A stretch of DNA of 64,000 bases from Paenibacillus amylolyticus (GTDB lineage: Bacteria; Bacillota; Bacilli; Paenibacillales; Paenibacillaceae). The notes beneath the pieces are model-generated. The model made no database searches, had not been told where the DNA came from, and was given only the letters and a program-made list of their open reading frames with translations. The stretch is from positions 620,001 through 684,000 of the forward strand of contig NZ_BCNV01000001.1 in NCBI RefSeq assembly GCF_001570725.1, written 5' to 3'. The position numbers and the translations under genes were made by a program. This document shows, in pieces, positions 37,302 through 45,839 of this stretch; the first letter of the stretch is position 1; every line of letters starts with the position of its first letter.

Positions 37302-38417
37302 ATGGCATTATTATGGCTTGTCCTTGTAGGAGGCATTGTCGTTGGCATACACGGTGTATGGTTCGGACGACCTGCACTGCGGAAGCTCAAGTACAGCAGA
37401 CAATTCAGCAAGCTGCGTTGTTATGCTGGAGATGAACTTGAGATGGTGGAGACAATATCGAATGAAAAACGAGTCTCCGTTCCCTGGCTTAGACTTGAAG
37501 CGATGATGCCTGTGTCGTTTGTATTTCGTTCTGGCTCAGGAATGGATATTAGCCAAGGCGAAATCTATCAGAACCATAAGAGCATTTTCACACTAAAACC
37601 GTTTACGCGTATTACGCGCAAGCATCCGTTCTCATGTACTCAGCGTGGCATCTATCCACTCAATACAGCAAGCATGACAGGTGGGGATCTCTTTGGCGTG
37701 TGGCGTTCCACCAAACCGATTCCTTTGCAAATGTCTATGGTCGTGTATCCTTCATTAGTGAAGGCAGAGGATCTTCCCGCCATATATCAAGTGTGGCAGG
37801 GGGAAGTGGAAGTATCGCGATGGATTGTCGAAGACCCGTTCCTGATTCTGGGTGTTCGCCCTTATGGTGCAGGCGACCCCATGAATCGTATCCACTGGAA
37901 AGCGAGCGCACGTACGAGTGAATTGCAAGTCTACAAGCAGGGATGGACAGCAGATCCGCAATCATGGATTGTAGTTAACATTCAGGAGTCAGCAGATATG
38001 TGGAGTGTAGTCACTCGACCAGAAAAGATCGAACGGGCCCTTCGTTACGCTGCTACAGCTGCAGTGGATGCGATCGGTAGAGGGTTGCCGGCAGGCTTCG
38101 CTCATAATGGTTATCATGTGGGTGGAGGTCGCGATGCACTTCGGATTGAGCCGGATTATGGCACACCTCATCTAGAAAGGGTACTGGAAGCAATGGCTGC
38201 GACCGAGTTGAAATGCATGGTGCCTATGGAGCAATTTCTGAATGATGAAGTACGTTTGAACGAAGAAGCACAGCAAATCCGCAGCTATCTGCTGATTACA
38301 TCCTATGTATCTGCCGCTATGGAGCACGAGATCGCCCGTCTGCACGAACAAGGACATCGCGTGACGATTCTTCCGGTAGAAGACGTGAAGGGTGATACGA
38401 AGGCGGTGAGTGCATGA
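37302..38417 (+). CDS. DUF58-domain membrane protein, MoxR partner
   Basis: This 371-residue protein has an N-terminal hydrophobic segment (ALLWLVLVGGIVVGIHGVW), a beta-rich region, and the DUF58 block (ILGVRPYGAGDPMNRIHWKASART, about residues 182-205) that often adopts a vWA-like fold. It begins four bases after the MoxR stop and overlaps the next gene by four bases (ATGA). The ribosome site is weak, so translation is probably coupled to MoxR. Confidence 0.85.
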   Translation: MALLWLVLVGGIVVGIHGVWFGRPALRKLKYSRQFSKLRCYAGDELEMVETISNEKRVSVPWLRLEAMMPVSFVFRSGSGMDISQGEIYQNHKSIFTLKPFTRITRKHPFSCTQRGIYPLNTASMTGGDLFGVWRSTKPIPLQMSMVVYPSLVKAEDLPAIYQVWQGEVEVSRWIVEDPFLILGVRPYGAGDPMNRIHWKASARTSELQVYKQGWTADPQSWIVVNIQESADMWSVVTRPEKIERALRYAATAAVDAIGRGLPAGFAHNGYHVGGGRDALRIEPDYGTPHLERVLEAMAATELKCMVPMEQFLNDEVRLNEEAQQIRSYLLITSYVSAAMEHEIARLHEQGHRVTILPVEDVKGDTKAVSA

Positions 38418-39727
38418 GGGACAGACAGGTAGCGACGACCAAGGGACTCATAGCGATGCTTGCCGTCTTGATGGCGGCCATATACCTTTTTCCGATATTT
38501 ACGATTGCTTCATTTTACGCCATGGAACATTTGCCGTACACACTATTCATCCTGGTTGTTCTAGTGGGTTGGTCGGGACAATTCATTCAGCAAAAAATTC
38601 CGGTCTTTAGCGAGAAAAGTACATTTATTCGTGGAGTAACGGCACTCGTCATAGGGCTTTTCTTCGGACTCGTAGTTGGGATGAGCCTCATTCTCCCGAT
38701 GCCGGATATCATCACCTTGGTGCTGTGTGGAGTCATCTCGGCTTATGCAGGTCTGACCTTCGAGGCAGCTTTTCATTCTGTTTTGTTATGGCGTTTGCAG
38801 ATTATGGGGGTAATCAGTGCGATCGTGCTTACGGTTGCTTCGAACCAATTGGAATTCATGCAGCCGATACAAGCCTACACCCTGTGGATCTATGTTGCGG
38901 GAGTGATCAGCTTTGCCTTCTGGCTGGTTGGACGATATATGCTGCAACTGGATCAGGCAATGCTCAATGACGGCAAGAGAAAATTAGTATTGCGTGAGTT
39001 TGCGCGTGCGAATCATCAGCGGTTCATGTGGATGTTTATTGTCATCGTCGCGATCGGTGCTTTCCCAAGTCTGGCTGCATGGCTGGGGCCGCTACGTGAC
39101 CGCTTGCTTGCATGGATCAGGGGATGGTTTGGTCCGATTTCCGGCGAGGAGCCACGATTGCCAATGGACAACCCCAATCAGCCGCTAAATATACCGAATG
39201 ACTGGAGAGAGCCGCCATCCGAGCCCTCAGTCTTCTGGAACATTTTAGGGTGGGTAGTGATGTGTGCTGTAGCAGGAGCAATCCTGTGGCTGCTTCTGAG
39301 GTTCGGACAAAAAACGATAAACAGACTTATGGATCGATTCAAGGGAATGCTACAACCAGGTGCGAAGAAGGCAGAACCACGTACGGAGTATATGGATGTC
39401 AGTGAGACGCTTGAGGCGCCGGAAAAAGTTCGAAAGACTTGGTTTCGGAAGAAAGAAACGCCACCTGTGCAGGATACTGAACGTGTTCGGTATTACTATC
39501 GGACTTGGATTGACAAGGCTGCCCATCGAGGAGTGAGAATACAGGGGACACACACTCCGCTGGAGGCTGCCCAGACCATCATTCAAAATGGTGTGAAGCA
39601 AGAAGAAGATGAGCTGTCTACGAAACTGCCAGATACGTATAACAGCGTGCGTTATGGAAGAAAAGTCCCGGATCGTTCCGATATGGTTGAGATTGACCGA
39701 ATCTGGAAATCTTATCGAAGTAAATAA
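38414..39727 (+). CDS. Polytopic membrane protein with DUF4129-like C terminus (MoxR operon)
   Basis: This 437-residue protein has about seven hydrophobic segments up to residue 225 and a proline-rich extracytoplasmic stretch (about 250-275). Another membrane helix (VFWNILGWVVMCAVAGAILWLLL) and a cytoplasmic C-terminal domain follow, with the YYRTWIDKAAHRG...TPLEAAQTI pattern seen in DUF4129 regions of MoxR-associated membrane proteins. In the usual operon this domain is fused to a transglutaminase-like core, and no such core is evident here. Its function is inferred only from the MoxR-DUF58 context. Confidence 0.7.
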   Translation: MRDRQVATTKGLIAMLAVLMAAIYLFPIFTIASFYAMEHLPYTLFILVVLVGWSGQFIQQKIPVFSEKSTFIRGVTALVIGLFFGLVVGMSLILPMPDIITLVLCGVISAYAGLTFEAAFHSVLLWRLQIMGVISAIVLTVASNQLEFMQPIQAYTLWIYVAGVISFAFWLVGRYMLQLDQAMLNDGKRKLVLREFARANHQRFMWMFIVIVAIGAFPSLAAWLGPLRDRLLAWIRGWFGPISGEEPRLPMDNPNQPLNIPNDWREPPSEPSVFWNILGWVVMCAVAGAILWLLLRFGQKTINRLMDRFKGMLQPGAKKAEPRTEYMDVSETLEAPEKVRKTWFRKKETPPVQDTERVRYYYRTWIDKAAHRGVRIQGTHTPLEAAQTIIQNGVKQEEDELSTKLPDTYNSVRYGRKVPDRSDMVEIDRIWKSYRSK

Positions 39728-39810
39728 GTCCGGAATCCCTTTACTTTTCTTGTCACGTTCAAGTATCATGAGAGGAATACACAAGTTGGTCAGAAAAGGA
39801 GCAGACATTA

Positions 39811-40767
39811 ATGAAGACAAATCATTGCAAAATTGTAGATTGTACGATCCGTGATGGCGGATTGGTGAATAATTGGGACTTTAGCGTGGACTTTGTTCAA
39901 CAGCTGTATGCTGGGTTGAATGAAGCTGGCGTTGATTATATGGAAATTGGATATAAAAACTCTCCGAAGTTGCTGAAAGGTGCGGAGGAAGCGGGACCTT
40001 GGCGTTTCCTGAATGATGATTTCTTGCGCAAAGTTATTCCTCAAAAAGGAAATACCAAACTGTCTGCATTGGTTGACGTTGGACGTGTGGATGAGAACGA
40101 CATCTTGCCTCGCAGCGAGAGCATGCTGGATCTGATCCGGGTTGCCTGCTACAGCAAAGATGTAGACAAGGCACTTGCACTGGTTCAAACATTCCATGAT
40201 CGTGGATATGAAACAACACTGAATATTATGGCACTCTCCAATGTTATGGAGAATGAGTTGCTGGAAGCATTTGAATTGATCAAAGAAAGTTCCGTAGATG
40301 TGGTTTACATTGTAGATTCCTACGGTAGCCTCGATCATAATGATGTGAAATACCTGGTAGAGAAGTTCAAGACTCACTTGCCTAACAAGCGCCTTGGGGT
40401 TCACACACATAACAACATGCAACTCGCGTTCTCCAACACATTGGTTGCGGCGGAATTGGGAGTTGAACTGCTTGATGCTTCTGTATATGGTATGGGACGT
40501 GCCGCAGGTAACTGCCCAACCGAATTGCTCGTAGCTCATCTGAAAGGTACGAAATACAATCTGCGCCCAGTACTTGGTGTACTGGAACAGCTGATGGTAC
40601 CCCTCAGAGAAAAAGAAGAGTGGGGCTACATTCTGCCTTACATGATCACAGGTGCATTGGACGAGCATCCACGTTCGGCGATGGCGCTTCGTTCATCGGA
40701 AGACAGGGATAAGGTTGTTGATTTCTATGATAAGTTAACAACACCAGAAGTGAATTTCGACAAGTAA
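39811..40767 (+). CDS. DRE-TIM aldolase-domain protein (HMGL-like)
   Basis: Member of the DRE-TIM metallolyase superfamily, 318 residues. DCTIRDGG at residues 10-17 holds the catalytic Arg and the metal-binding Asp. HTHNNMQLA supplies the two metal-binding histidines. Related proteins include 4-hydroxy-2-oxovalerate aldolase and 2-isopropylmalate synthase, but no dehydrogenase partner or acyl-CoA pathway gene lies nearby, so the substrate is unknown. It starts at ATG 39811 behind AAAGGAG and has its own terminator. Confidence 0.8.
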   Translation: MKTNHCKIVDCTIRDGGLVNNWDFSVDFVQQLYAGLNEAGVDYMEIGYKNSPKLLKGAEEAGPWRFLNDDFLRKVIPQKGNTKLSALVDVGRVDENDILPRSESMLDLIRVACYSKDVDKALALVQTFHDRGYETTLNIMALSNVMENELLEAFELIKESSVDVVYIVDSYGSLDHNDVKYLVEKFKTHLPNKRLGVHTHNNMQLAFSNTLVAAELGVELLDASVYGMGRAAGNCPTELLVAHLKGTKYNLRPVLGVLEQLMVPLREKEEWGYILPYMITGALDEHPRSAMALRSSEDRDKVVDFYDKLTTPEVNFDK

Positions 40768-40796
40768 TATAGTCTGAAATACAGTTGCAAACTAGG

Positions 40797-40832
40797 AAAA
40801 CATGGACTCTTCCCCGAGATCCATGTTTTTTT
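40797..40832 (+). terminator. Terminator after the aldolase-domain gene
   Basis: AAAACATGGA (40797-40806) pairs with TCCATGTTTT (40820-40829), followed by more T residues. Confidence 0.82.
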
Positions 40833-40978
40833 AGTTCTTAATGCCTTGTTTTTCTCCATTTTTATGAATAAATATTCCTAGGAGTAACTATTTTTTAGTT
40901 CACGTATACAGAATTAAATGTTATTATGTACCAGATAGCATGTGTATGCATGTGAATTGAACGTTGGTAAATATGTTT

Positions 40979-40988
40979 TTTGTCGAAT
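40979..40988 (+). promoter_or_regulatory. Possible Spo0A box upstream of the GGDEF-EAL gene
   Basis: TTTGTCGAAT contains TGTCGAA, matching the 0A-box core TGNCGAA. It lies about 70 bases before the start codon. The motif is short, so chance occurrence is quite possible. Confidence 0.25.
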
Positions 40989-41057
40989 TGTGTAGCGAGC
41001 TTGCAAAGTTTGGTTAATGTAATTCAGGATAGGTGATCCCGGGAAGGAAAACACGGC

Positions 41058-43184
41058 ATGAAGGTTAATCTGCAAGATCAGAGAAAAATAGGTTGGGTCG
41101 CTGTATGCGGCTTATTGTGTTTCCTCGCAAGTCAATGGTTTCGTTCTTCTTCAAGCTCTGATCTCATCATATCGGGTTACCCTGTTTTGACACTCTTGGG
41201 TGGATTCGCTGCGGCGGCGGCTTGTATCGGCATTTATAATCAAAGCTGGTTGTTTCGGACACAGAAGCTTACCCTGCGGAGAGTGTTATTGACAACACTC
41301 TTTTTATTGATTGGTCTGTTTGAACTGGTTCATATCGTTTCATTTGCAGAAGAGATTCCGAACGGAGCGATGATGGAATCGGAATTCTCCTTAATGATGT
41401 CAACCATGGGATCTATGGTATGTTCAGTAGGTTTACTGCTCGTGTATACCATAAATGAGAAGGAAATTGCGTTACCGCGCAAATTCTTACTGTTCAGTGG
41501 CACATTGGGTACCTTTGTTATTTTATACACATTGGCTATTCAGGAATGGAGCATGTTGCCGAATATGCTTGAGGGTGAAGTGCTTGGTGGGATTTTCACC
41601 CGGGTTCATTTTATGGTCGGATTGCTGTATGGCATTATTGCCGTAATTTTGTTTGTACAATGGAAAAAAACCAAGGATGGTGACTTGCCGTCCATTCTAT
41701 GCGGCATTCTGTGTTTCTTCTTTGGGGAATGTTATTTTGTTTCCGCCACAGGGGTGAACGATCTCAATTTGCTGCTCGGATTGCTGAGTAACTGTATGGC
41801 ATATTTTTTCATCCAAAAAGGTTTGTACACGTCCGTTGTGGATACGCCGTTCCTGCAACAGCAGGTTGCTGAAGCCAAGATGAATTATATTGCCCATCAT
41901 GAGGATGTGACGGGGCTTCCAAACCGTCGTCGCCTTTCGCAGCGGTTGAAAATGATGATGGATGATGCCGTGGTGGAGGAACAGCTTGTCGGGGTGCTCG
42001 TCCTGAATATTAATCGGTTCAAGACCATTAATGATTCGCTTGGACAGCAAGCAGCTAACCGGGTTCTGCGCCAGGTAGGTCAACGTCTGAAACATTCGTC
42101 ACTTCCAGGAGAAGAAGTATTCGGCCTGGGAAGAGATGAGTTTGCATTGACGATGACAGATTTCAGCACAACCGATACAGCGTTGCGGAGAACAAGATCC
42201 ATTTTGCAACTCTTCGAGAAGCCAGTCCTGGTTGATGGTAATGAGTATCATCTTACACTTGGAATCGGGATGGCTATTTTCCCGCACGATGGCGAGTCAC
42301 CGCAGGAGATTATTCAGAATGCAGATACGGCTCTGCACAATGCCAAGGAACAGGGCATGGAATTGAACCGTTATGCTCATGCGATGCAGATGAAAGCACA
42401 GGAGCGTTTGCAGCTTGAGAATGATCTGCGCAAAGCGTTGGATCGAGGTCAATTCTACCTGGTTTACCAGCCGCAGGTTAATCTGCAAAGTGGACTAATC
42501 GTCGGCATGGAAGCATTGGTGCGTTGGCAGCATCCGCAGCGAGGCTCGGTATCTCCGGCGGAATTTATTCCTCTGGCAGAAGAGAGTGGGTTGATTGTCC
42601 CGCTTGGCGAATGGGTGCTTCGTGAAGCGTGTGCACAGAATAAGCAGTGGCAGGAAGCGGGTTATCGTAAACTGTGTGTTTCGGTGAATCTGTCCATGAG
42701 ACAGTTCAGGCATTCGCATCTATTGGACAATATCAATGGCATTCTCAAGGAGACTGGGCTTGAGCCGGTATGGCTTGAACTGGAGATTACGGAGAGTATG
42801 ACATTTGATAAAGACCGAGCATTTGAGCAGTTACGTAAAATCAAAGAGATTGGTGTGCATATCAGTATTGATGATTTTGGAACGGGATACAGCTCGTTGC
42901 ATTATCTGAAGGATCTGCCGATTGACCGGCTCAAGATTGACCGTTCATTCGTTAACGAGGTCATGGAGGACAGCAATAATGCTGCGATCGTATCCACCAT
43001 CACTTCAATGGCACATCATTTACATCTGAAAGTAACGGCTGAGGGCGTGGAGAACGAAGATCAGATGGTCTTTCTTCGTAATCAGCACTGTCACGAGGCT
43101 CAAGGGTATTTCTTCAGTAAACCAATTGAAGCCGCTGATTTCGAAAAGCGGTTTTTGAGAGATGTGGATAAACCCACAGGATAG
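41058..43184 (+). CDS. Membrane GGDEF-EAL protein, probable c-di-GMP phosphodiesterase
   Basis: This 708-residue protein has about eight N-terminal membrane segments (residues 10-258, MASE-like sensor), then a GGDEF domain and an EAL domain. The cyclase half looks inactive. The signature reads GRDEF (358-362), and the metal-binding Asp of the D-x-D-x-FK motif is Asn (LNINRFK, Asn317). The EAL half keeps EALVRW (485-490), ELEITES, the IDDFGTGYSSL loop and the AEGVE motif, all needed for hydrolysis. A phosphodiesterase that may use the GGDEF half to sense GTP is therefore inferred. It is a monocistronic gene with a terminator. Confidence 0.87.
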   Translation: MKVNLQDQRKIGWVAVCGLLCFLASQWFRSSSSSDLIISGYPVLTLLGGFAAAAACIGIYNQSWLFRTQKLTLRRVLLTTLFLLIGLFELVHIVSFAEEIPNGAMMESEFSLMMSTMGSMVCSVGLLLVYTINEKEIALPRKFLLFSGTLGTFVILYTLAIQEWSMLPNMLEGEVLGGIFTRVHFMVGLLYGIIAVILFVQWKKTKDGDLPSILCGILCFFFGECYFVSATGVNDLNLLLGLLSNCMAYFFIQKGLYTSVVDTPFLQQQVAEAKMNYIAHHEDVTGLPNRRRLSQRLKMMMDDAVVEEQLVGVLVLNINRFKTINDSLGQQAANRVLRQVGQRLKHSSLPGEEVFGLGRDEFALTMTDFSTTDTALRRTRSILQLFEKPVLVDGNEYHLTLGIGMAIFPHDGESPQEIIQNADTALHNAKEQGMELNRYAHAMQMKAQERLQLENDLRKALDRGQFYLVYQPQVNLQSGLIVGMEALVRWQHPQRGSVSPAEFIPLAEESGLIVPLGEWVLREACAQNKQWQEAGYRKLCVSVNLSMRQFRHSHLLDNINGILKETGLEPVWLELEITESMTFDKDRAFEQLRKIKEIGVHISIDDFGTGYSSLHYLKDLPIDRLKIDRSFVNEVMEDSNNAAIVSTITSMAHHLHLKVTAEGVENEDQMVFLRNQHCHEAQGYFFSKPIEAADFEKRFLRDVDKPTG

Positions 43185-43189
43185 GGAAC

Positions 43190-43221
43190 AGCGGGGGCGC
43201 GTGAGTGCTCCTGCTTTTTTA
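43190..43221 (+). terminator. Terminator after the GGDEF-EAL gene
   Basis: AGCGGGGGC (43190-43198) pairs with GCTCCTGCT (43207-43215, two G-T pairs), followed by T residues. Confidence 0.75.
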
Positions 43222-43258
43222 TAGATGGACGCTTAATGAAAAAAATGGTAAATATGAC

Positions 43259-43287
43259 TTGCATGCTACAGAGAATCATGGTATATT
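43259..43287 (+). promoter_or_regulatory. Candidate promoter of the tRNA-Gly gene
   Basis: TTGCAT (43259-43264), a 17-base spacer, and TATATT (43282-43287), about 60 bases before the tRNA. The -35 is weak. Confidence 0.4.
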
Positions 43288-43346
43288 ATTTTTTGTAAAA
43301 TCACTGTTAACTTCCGAACGGAACTTAATTATGAATCATCAATCAT

Positions 43347-43417
43347 GCGGGTGTAGTTCAATGGTAGAACTTTAGCCTTCCAAGCTAATAGCGTGGGTTC
43401 GATTCCCATCACCCGCT
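43347..43417 (+). tRNA. trnG-Gly: tRNA-Gly (anticodon UCC)
   Basis: A complete 71-base cloverleaf. The acceptor stem is GCGGGTG/CACCCGC, the D stem GTTC/GAAC, the anticodon stem TTAGC/GCTAA with loop CTTCCAA (anticodon TCC), and the T stem GTGGG/CCCAT with loop TTCGATT. The discriminator is U, usual for bacterial tRNA-Gly. The 3' CCA is not encoded. It is a single gene, not part of a tRNA cluster. Confidence 0.95.
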
Positions 43418-43433
43418 TAACGAAGCAGTACCC

Positions 43434-43464
43434 AGAGCCCTTGCGATGCAGAGGCTTTTTTCTT
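43434..43464 (+). terminator. Probable terminator after tRNA-Gly
   Basis: An AGAGCC...GGCT hairpin with a T-rich tail (43456-43464). The stem is short and imperfect. Confidence 0.5.
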
Positions 43465-43493
43465 TTGCCCTAAAAGAAATAGGGGGGTAACCT

Positions 43494-43832
43494 TTGCTTT
43501 TTAACAATGATCTGGTACAATAACGGAGAAATTGATACTACACATGAATGAGAGGTAACCATACGTCCCATGAAGTAAAACACATGAATTGAACCCCAGT
43601 TAACTGCAGACGGTTTTATGACGCAGTCAGCCAGAGCGGCTGAGCATTGAGGGGATTCGTGTGTCCAAATTCAGCTATGGGAAAAGGTATGGAGCAAGTA
43701 AGCCTTTGAGGTTTACGTGTACCCTGTATTTGGGGTTTCTTTGTTCATGCCGTAGCTTACCTTAGATCTGTCTTTGAATGCTTGATCCAACCCTGAATTG
43801 CCAAACCGCCGGCTGATGCCAGCGGTTTTTTT
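43494..43832 (+). promoter_or_regulatory. Attenuator-type leader of the ABC-F gene
   Basis: A promoter candidate (TTGCTT-16-TACAAT, 43494-43521) precedes about 300 bases of non-coding sequence. That sequence ends in an intrinsic terminator: AAACCGC (43803-43809) pairs with GCGGTTT (43822-43828), then a T run, only 36 bases before the ABC-F start codon. A hairpin TCAGCC/GGCTGA (43627-43643) shares its GGCTGA with the terminator loop (43811-43816), and CGGTTT (43611-43616) is complementary to the terminator's 5' arm, so alternative pairings exist. Leaders of this design control antibiotic-induced ABC-F and erm genes. The mechanism is inferred. Confidence 0.6.
43661..43765 (+). CDS. Candidate 34-residue leader peptide of the ABC-F gene
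   Basis: GTG 43661 lies six bases after a good ribosome site (GAGGGG, 43649-43654) and opens a frame of 34 codons. The product starts MSKFSYGKRYG and contains a hydrophobic, Cys- and Leu-rich second half before stopping at TAG 43763-43765. It ends 38 bases upstream of the leader terminator. Ribosome stalling here by an antibiotic could alter folding of the terminator. It is too short for domain assignment. Confidence 0.5.
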   Translation: MSKFSYGKRYGASKPLRFTCTLYLGFLCSCRSLP

Positions 43833-43833
43833 G
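43803..43833 (+). terminator. Leader terminator before the ABC-F gene
   Basis: AAACCGC and GCGGTTT arms, extended by GGC/GCC inside the loop, are followed by T7. It lies upstream of the coding sequence, so it is an attenuator, or else the end of a separate small RNA. Confidence 0.75.
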
Positions 43834-43867
43834 TTCAGCAAAAAGGATGCAGGAAGGATGAGGCCTC

Positions 43868-45760
43868 ATGATGACATTGGTACGCTTACATGAAGTATCA
43901 AAAGAGTGGAACGGTATTGAATTGTTTACAGGATTGAATTTGGAGATTAATGAGGGCGAGAGACTCGCCATTCTGGGTCGCAACGGATGCGGCAAGACAA
44001 CGTTGTTACGCATCATTTTGGGTGAAGAGCATGGTGGTGGAAGAATTGAACGACATATCCCGCAGCAGGAATGGGGGTTCATGCGCCAGCGCTCGGAGAT
44101 TGAGGATGGCATGAATGTACTGGATGCGGTCCGGCGTGAGAGCGGTCAGATCTATGAAGTGAAATGGAAATTGGAAGAACTGGAACAGCGCTTGAGCATT
44201 AGCAGTGAGGCTGATGATGAGCTGCTTGCAGCCTATACGCAAGTCATGGAGCAATATGAACAGCTGAACGGTTATATGTGGGAGACCGAGGTAGAGAAGG
44301 TGCTGACACGCCTTGGATTATCCGCAGAGCATTGGAACAGACCCTATCATTCCTTGAGCGGTGGACAAAAAACAAAGGCCCGTTTGGCTGGCCTGCTTGT
44401 CAGCAAACCCAAATTCCTGATCCTGGATGAACCGACAAATCATCTGGATGAGGGAAGCATGCGTTGGCTGGAAGAGTGGTTATCCTCATACGAAGGTACG
44501 CTGTTATTTGTATCACACGATCGTACGTTTATTGATCAGGTAGCAACAGGAGTCATCGAGTTCAGTCCAGATGCCCTGACCAAATACAAGGGCGGATACT
44601 CCGACTACAAGATCCACAAAGAGCGTGAATTACGCGAACAGGAAACGATCTACCGCAGACAGGAATTGGAACGTAAGGCGCTGGAAGAAACGATTCGAAA
44701 TTATCAGGAATGGTTCCATAAAGCGCATAATTCGGCGACTGATGTGGAGGTGAAGATCACCCAGAGCTTCTACAAGGCCAAAGCTAACAAGAATATTTCA
44801 CGTTACCATGCCAAACAAAAACAGCTGGAGCGTTTGGAGCGGGAACGGGTGGATAAGCCTCGTGAAGCTGCAAAGTTAAACATGGAACTGCATATGAATA
44901 CACTGGCTGCACGCCAGCTGCTTGCGCTGGAAGAGGTGAGTTTTTCATATACAGGTAACCAGCTCTTGCTTCGCGACCTTCGAATCGCTGTGGAACGCGG
45001 AGATCGTCTTGCCGTACGGGGCCCTAATGGAACGGGCAAGACGACACTGTTGAAGCTGATGATTGGTGAGCTGGAACCTTCGCAAGGCAAGGTCACACGG
45101 CATCCACAGCTGAGAATCGGTTACTTTTCACAAGAGCTGGAAGGACTTCCCGAGAATCTGACGCTGCTGGACAGCTTGCTTACCCTTCCATCCATGACAC
45201 AAAGTGCGGCACGTACCATTCTGGGATGTTTCCTGTTTTCCAGGGATGATGTGTTCAAGCGCATTGGGGATTTGAGCATGGGAGAAAAGTGCAGAGTGGC
45301 ATTTCTGAGACTGTACTTTGGCGGAGCGAATCTGCTGGTGCTGGATGAGCCGACCAACTATCTGGACATCGATACCCAGGAAGTCATGGAGAATGTATTG
45401 AAACAGGCTTCAGGTGCTTTGGTGCTTGTATCTCATGACCGGATGCTAACGAAGTCACTAGCGAATCGCTTGTGCGATCTGGAACCTGGTGGCACAGCAA
45501 CCCTGTTTGAAGGAAGTGTGCCGGATTGGGAGGAGTCCATTAAACTTCGGGAGCTGGCGCTCGAGACCCGGGAATCTGATGACGAACGGTTGCGATTGCA
45601 GATGCGCTTATCCGAGTTACTGTCTCCTGTGAGCGCTGCTGGAAAAGATAGTCTGACACTGCCTGAACATGAGAGTGAACGAGAAGTCGAGGCAACGGAG
45701 ATTCGCGAAATCCAGCAGCGCCTGAAACAATTGAAAGATAAGGGTGCAAGCATAAATTAG
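43868..45760 (+). CDS. ABC-F family ATPase, candidate ribosomal-protection protein
   Basis: Soluble protein with two ABC domains and no membrane domain, 630 residues. Domain 1 has Walker A GRNGCGKTT (37-45), signature LSGGQ (163-167) and Walker B LILDEPTNHLD. Domain 2 has GPNGTGKTT, LSMGE and LVLDEPTNYLD. Each catalytic Glu is present. The inter-domain linker (about 245-340) is long and very charged, as in ABC-F factors that reach into the ribosomal E/P site and displace antibiotics (VmlR, Vga, Lsa). An attenuator-like leader supports the resistance subgroup over housekeeping EttA-like paralogues. The C-terminal extension (about 555-630) is acidic. The antibiotic spectrum cannot be read from sequence. 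Confidence 0.85.
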   Translation: MMTLVRLHEVSKEWNGIELFTGLNLEINEGERLAILGRNGCGKTTLLRIILGEEHGGGRIERHIPQQEWGFMRQRSEIEDGMNVLDAVRRESGQIYEVKWKLEELEQRLSISSEADDELLAAYTQVMEQYEQLNGYMWETEVEKVLTRLGLSAEHWNRPYHSLSGGQKTKARLAGLLVSKPKFLILDEPTNHLDEGSMRWLEEWLSSYEGTLLFVSHDRTFIDQVATGVIEFSPDALTKYKGGYSDYKIHKERELREQETIYRRQELERKALEETIRNYQEWFHKAHNSATDVEVKITQSFYKAKANKNISRYHAKQKQLERLERERVDKPREAAKLNMELHMNTLAARQLLALEEVSFSYTGNQLLLRDLRIAVERGDRLAVRGPNGTGKTTLLKLMIGELEPSQGKVTRHPQLRIGYFSQELEGLPENLTLLDSLLTLPSMTQSAARTILGCFLFSRDDVFKRIGDLSMGEKCRVAFLRLYFGGANLLVLDEPTNYLDIDTQEVMENVLKQASGALVLVSHDRMLTKSLANRLCDLEPGGTATLFEGSVPDWEESIKLRELALETRESDDERLRLQMRLSELLSPVSAAGKDSLTLPEHESEREVEATEIREIQQRLKQLKDKGASIN

Positions 45761-45839
45761 AAGATGGACAGCTTGCTATTTCGATCTATTTTGCATATAA
45801 TTATGAACGATCATCGATGATTACATCGATATGGGGAAG

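Noticed and set aside
43494..43832. Known structured RNAs (6S, SRP RNA, tmRNA, RNase P RNA, common riboswitches) in the ABC-F leader
   Set aside because: None of their conserved cores was recognised. The leader-peptide attenuator reading fits better.
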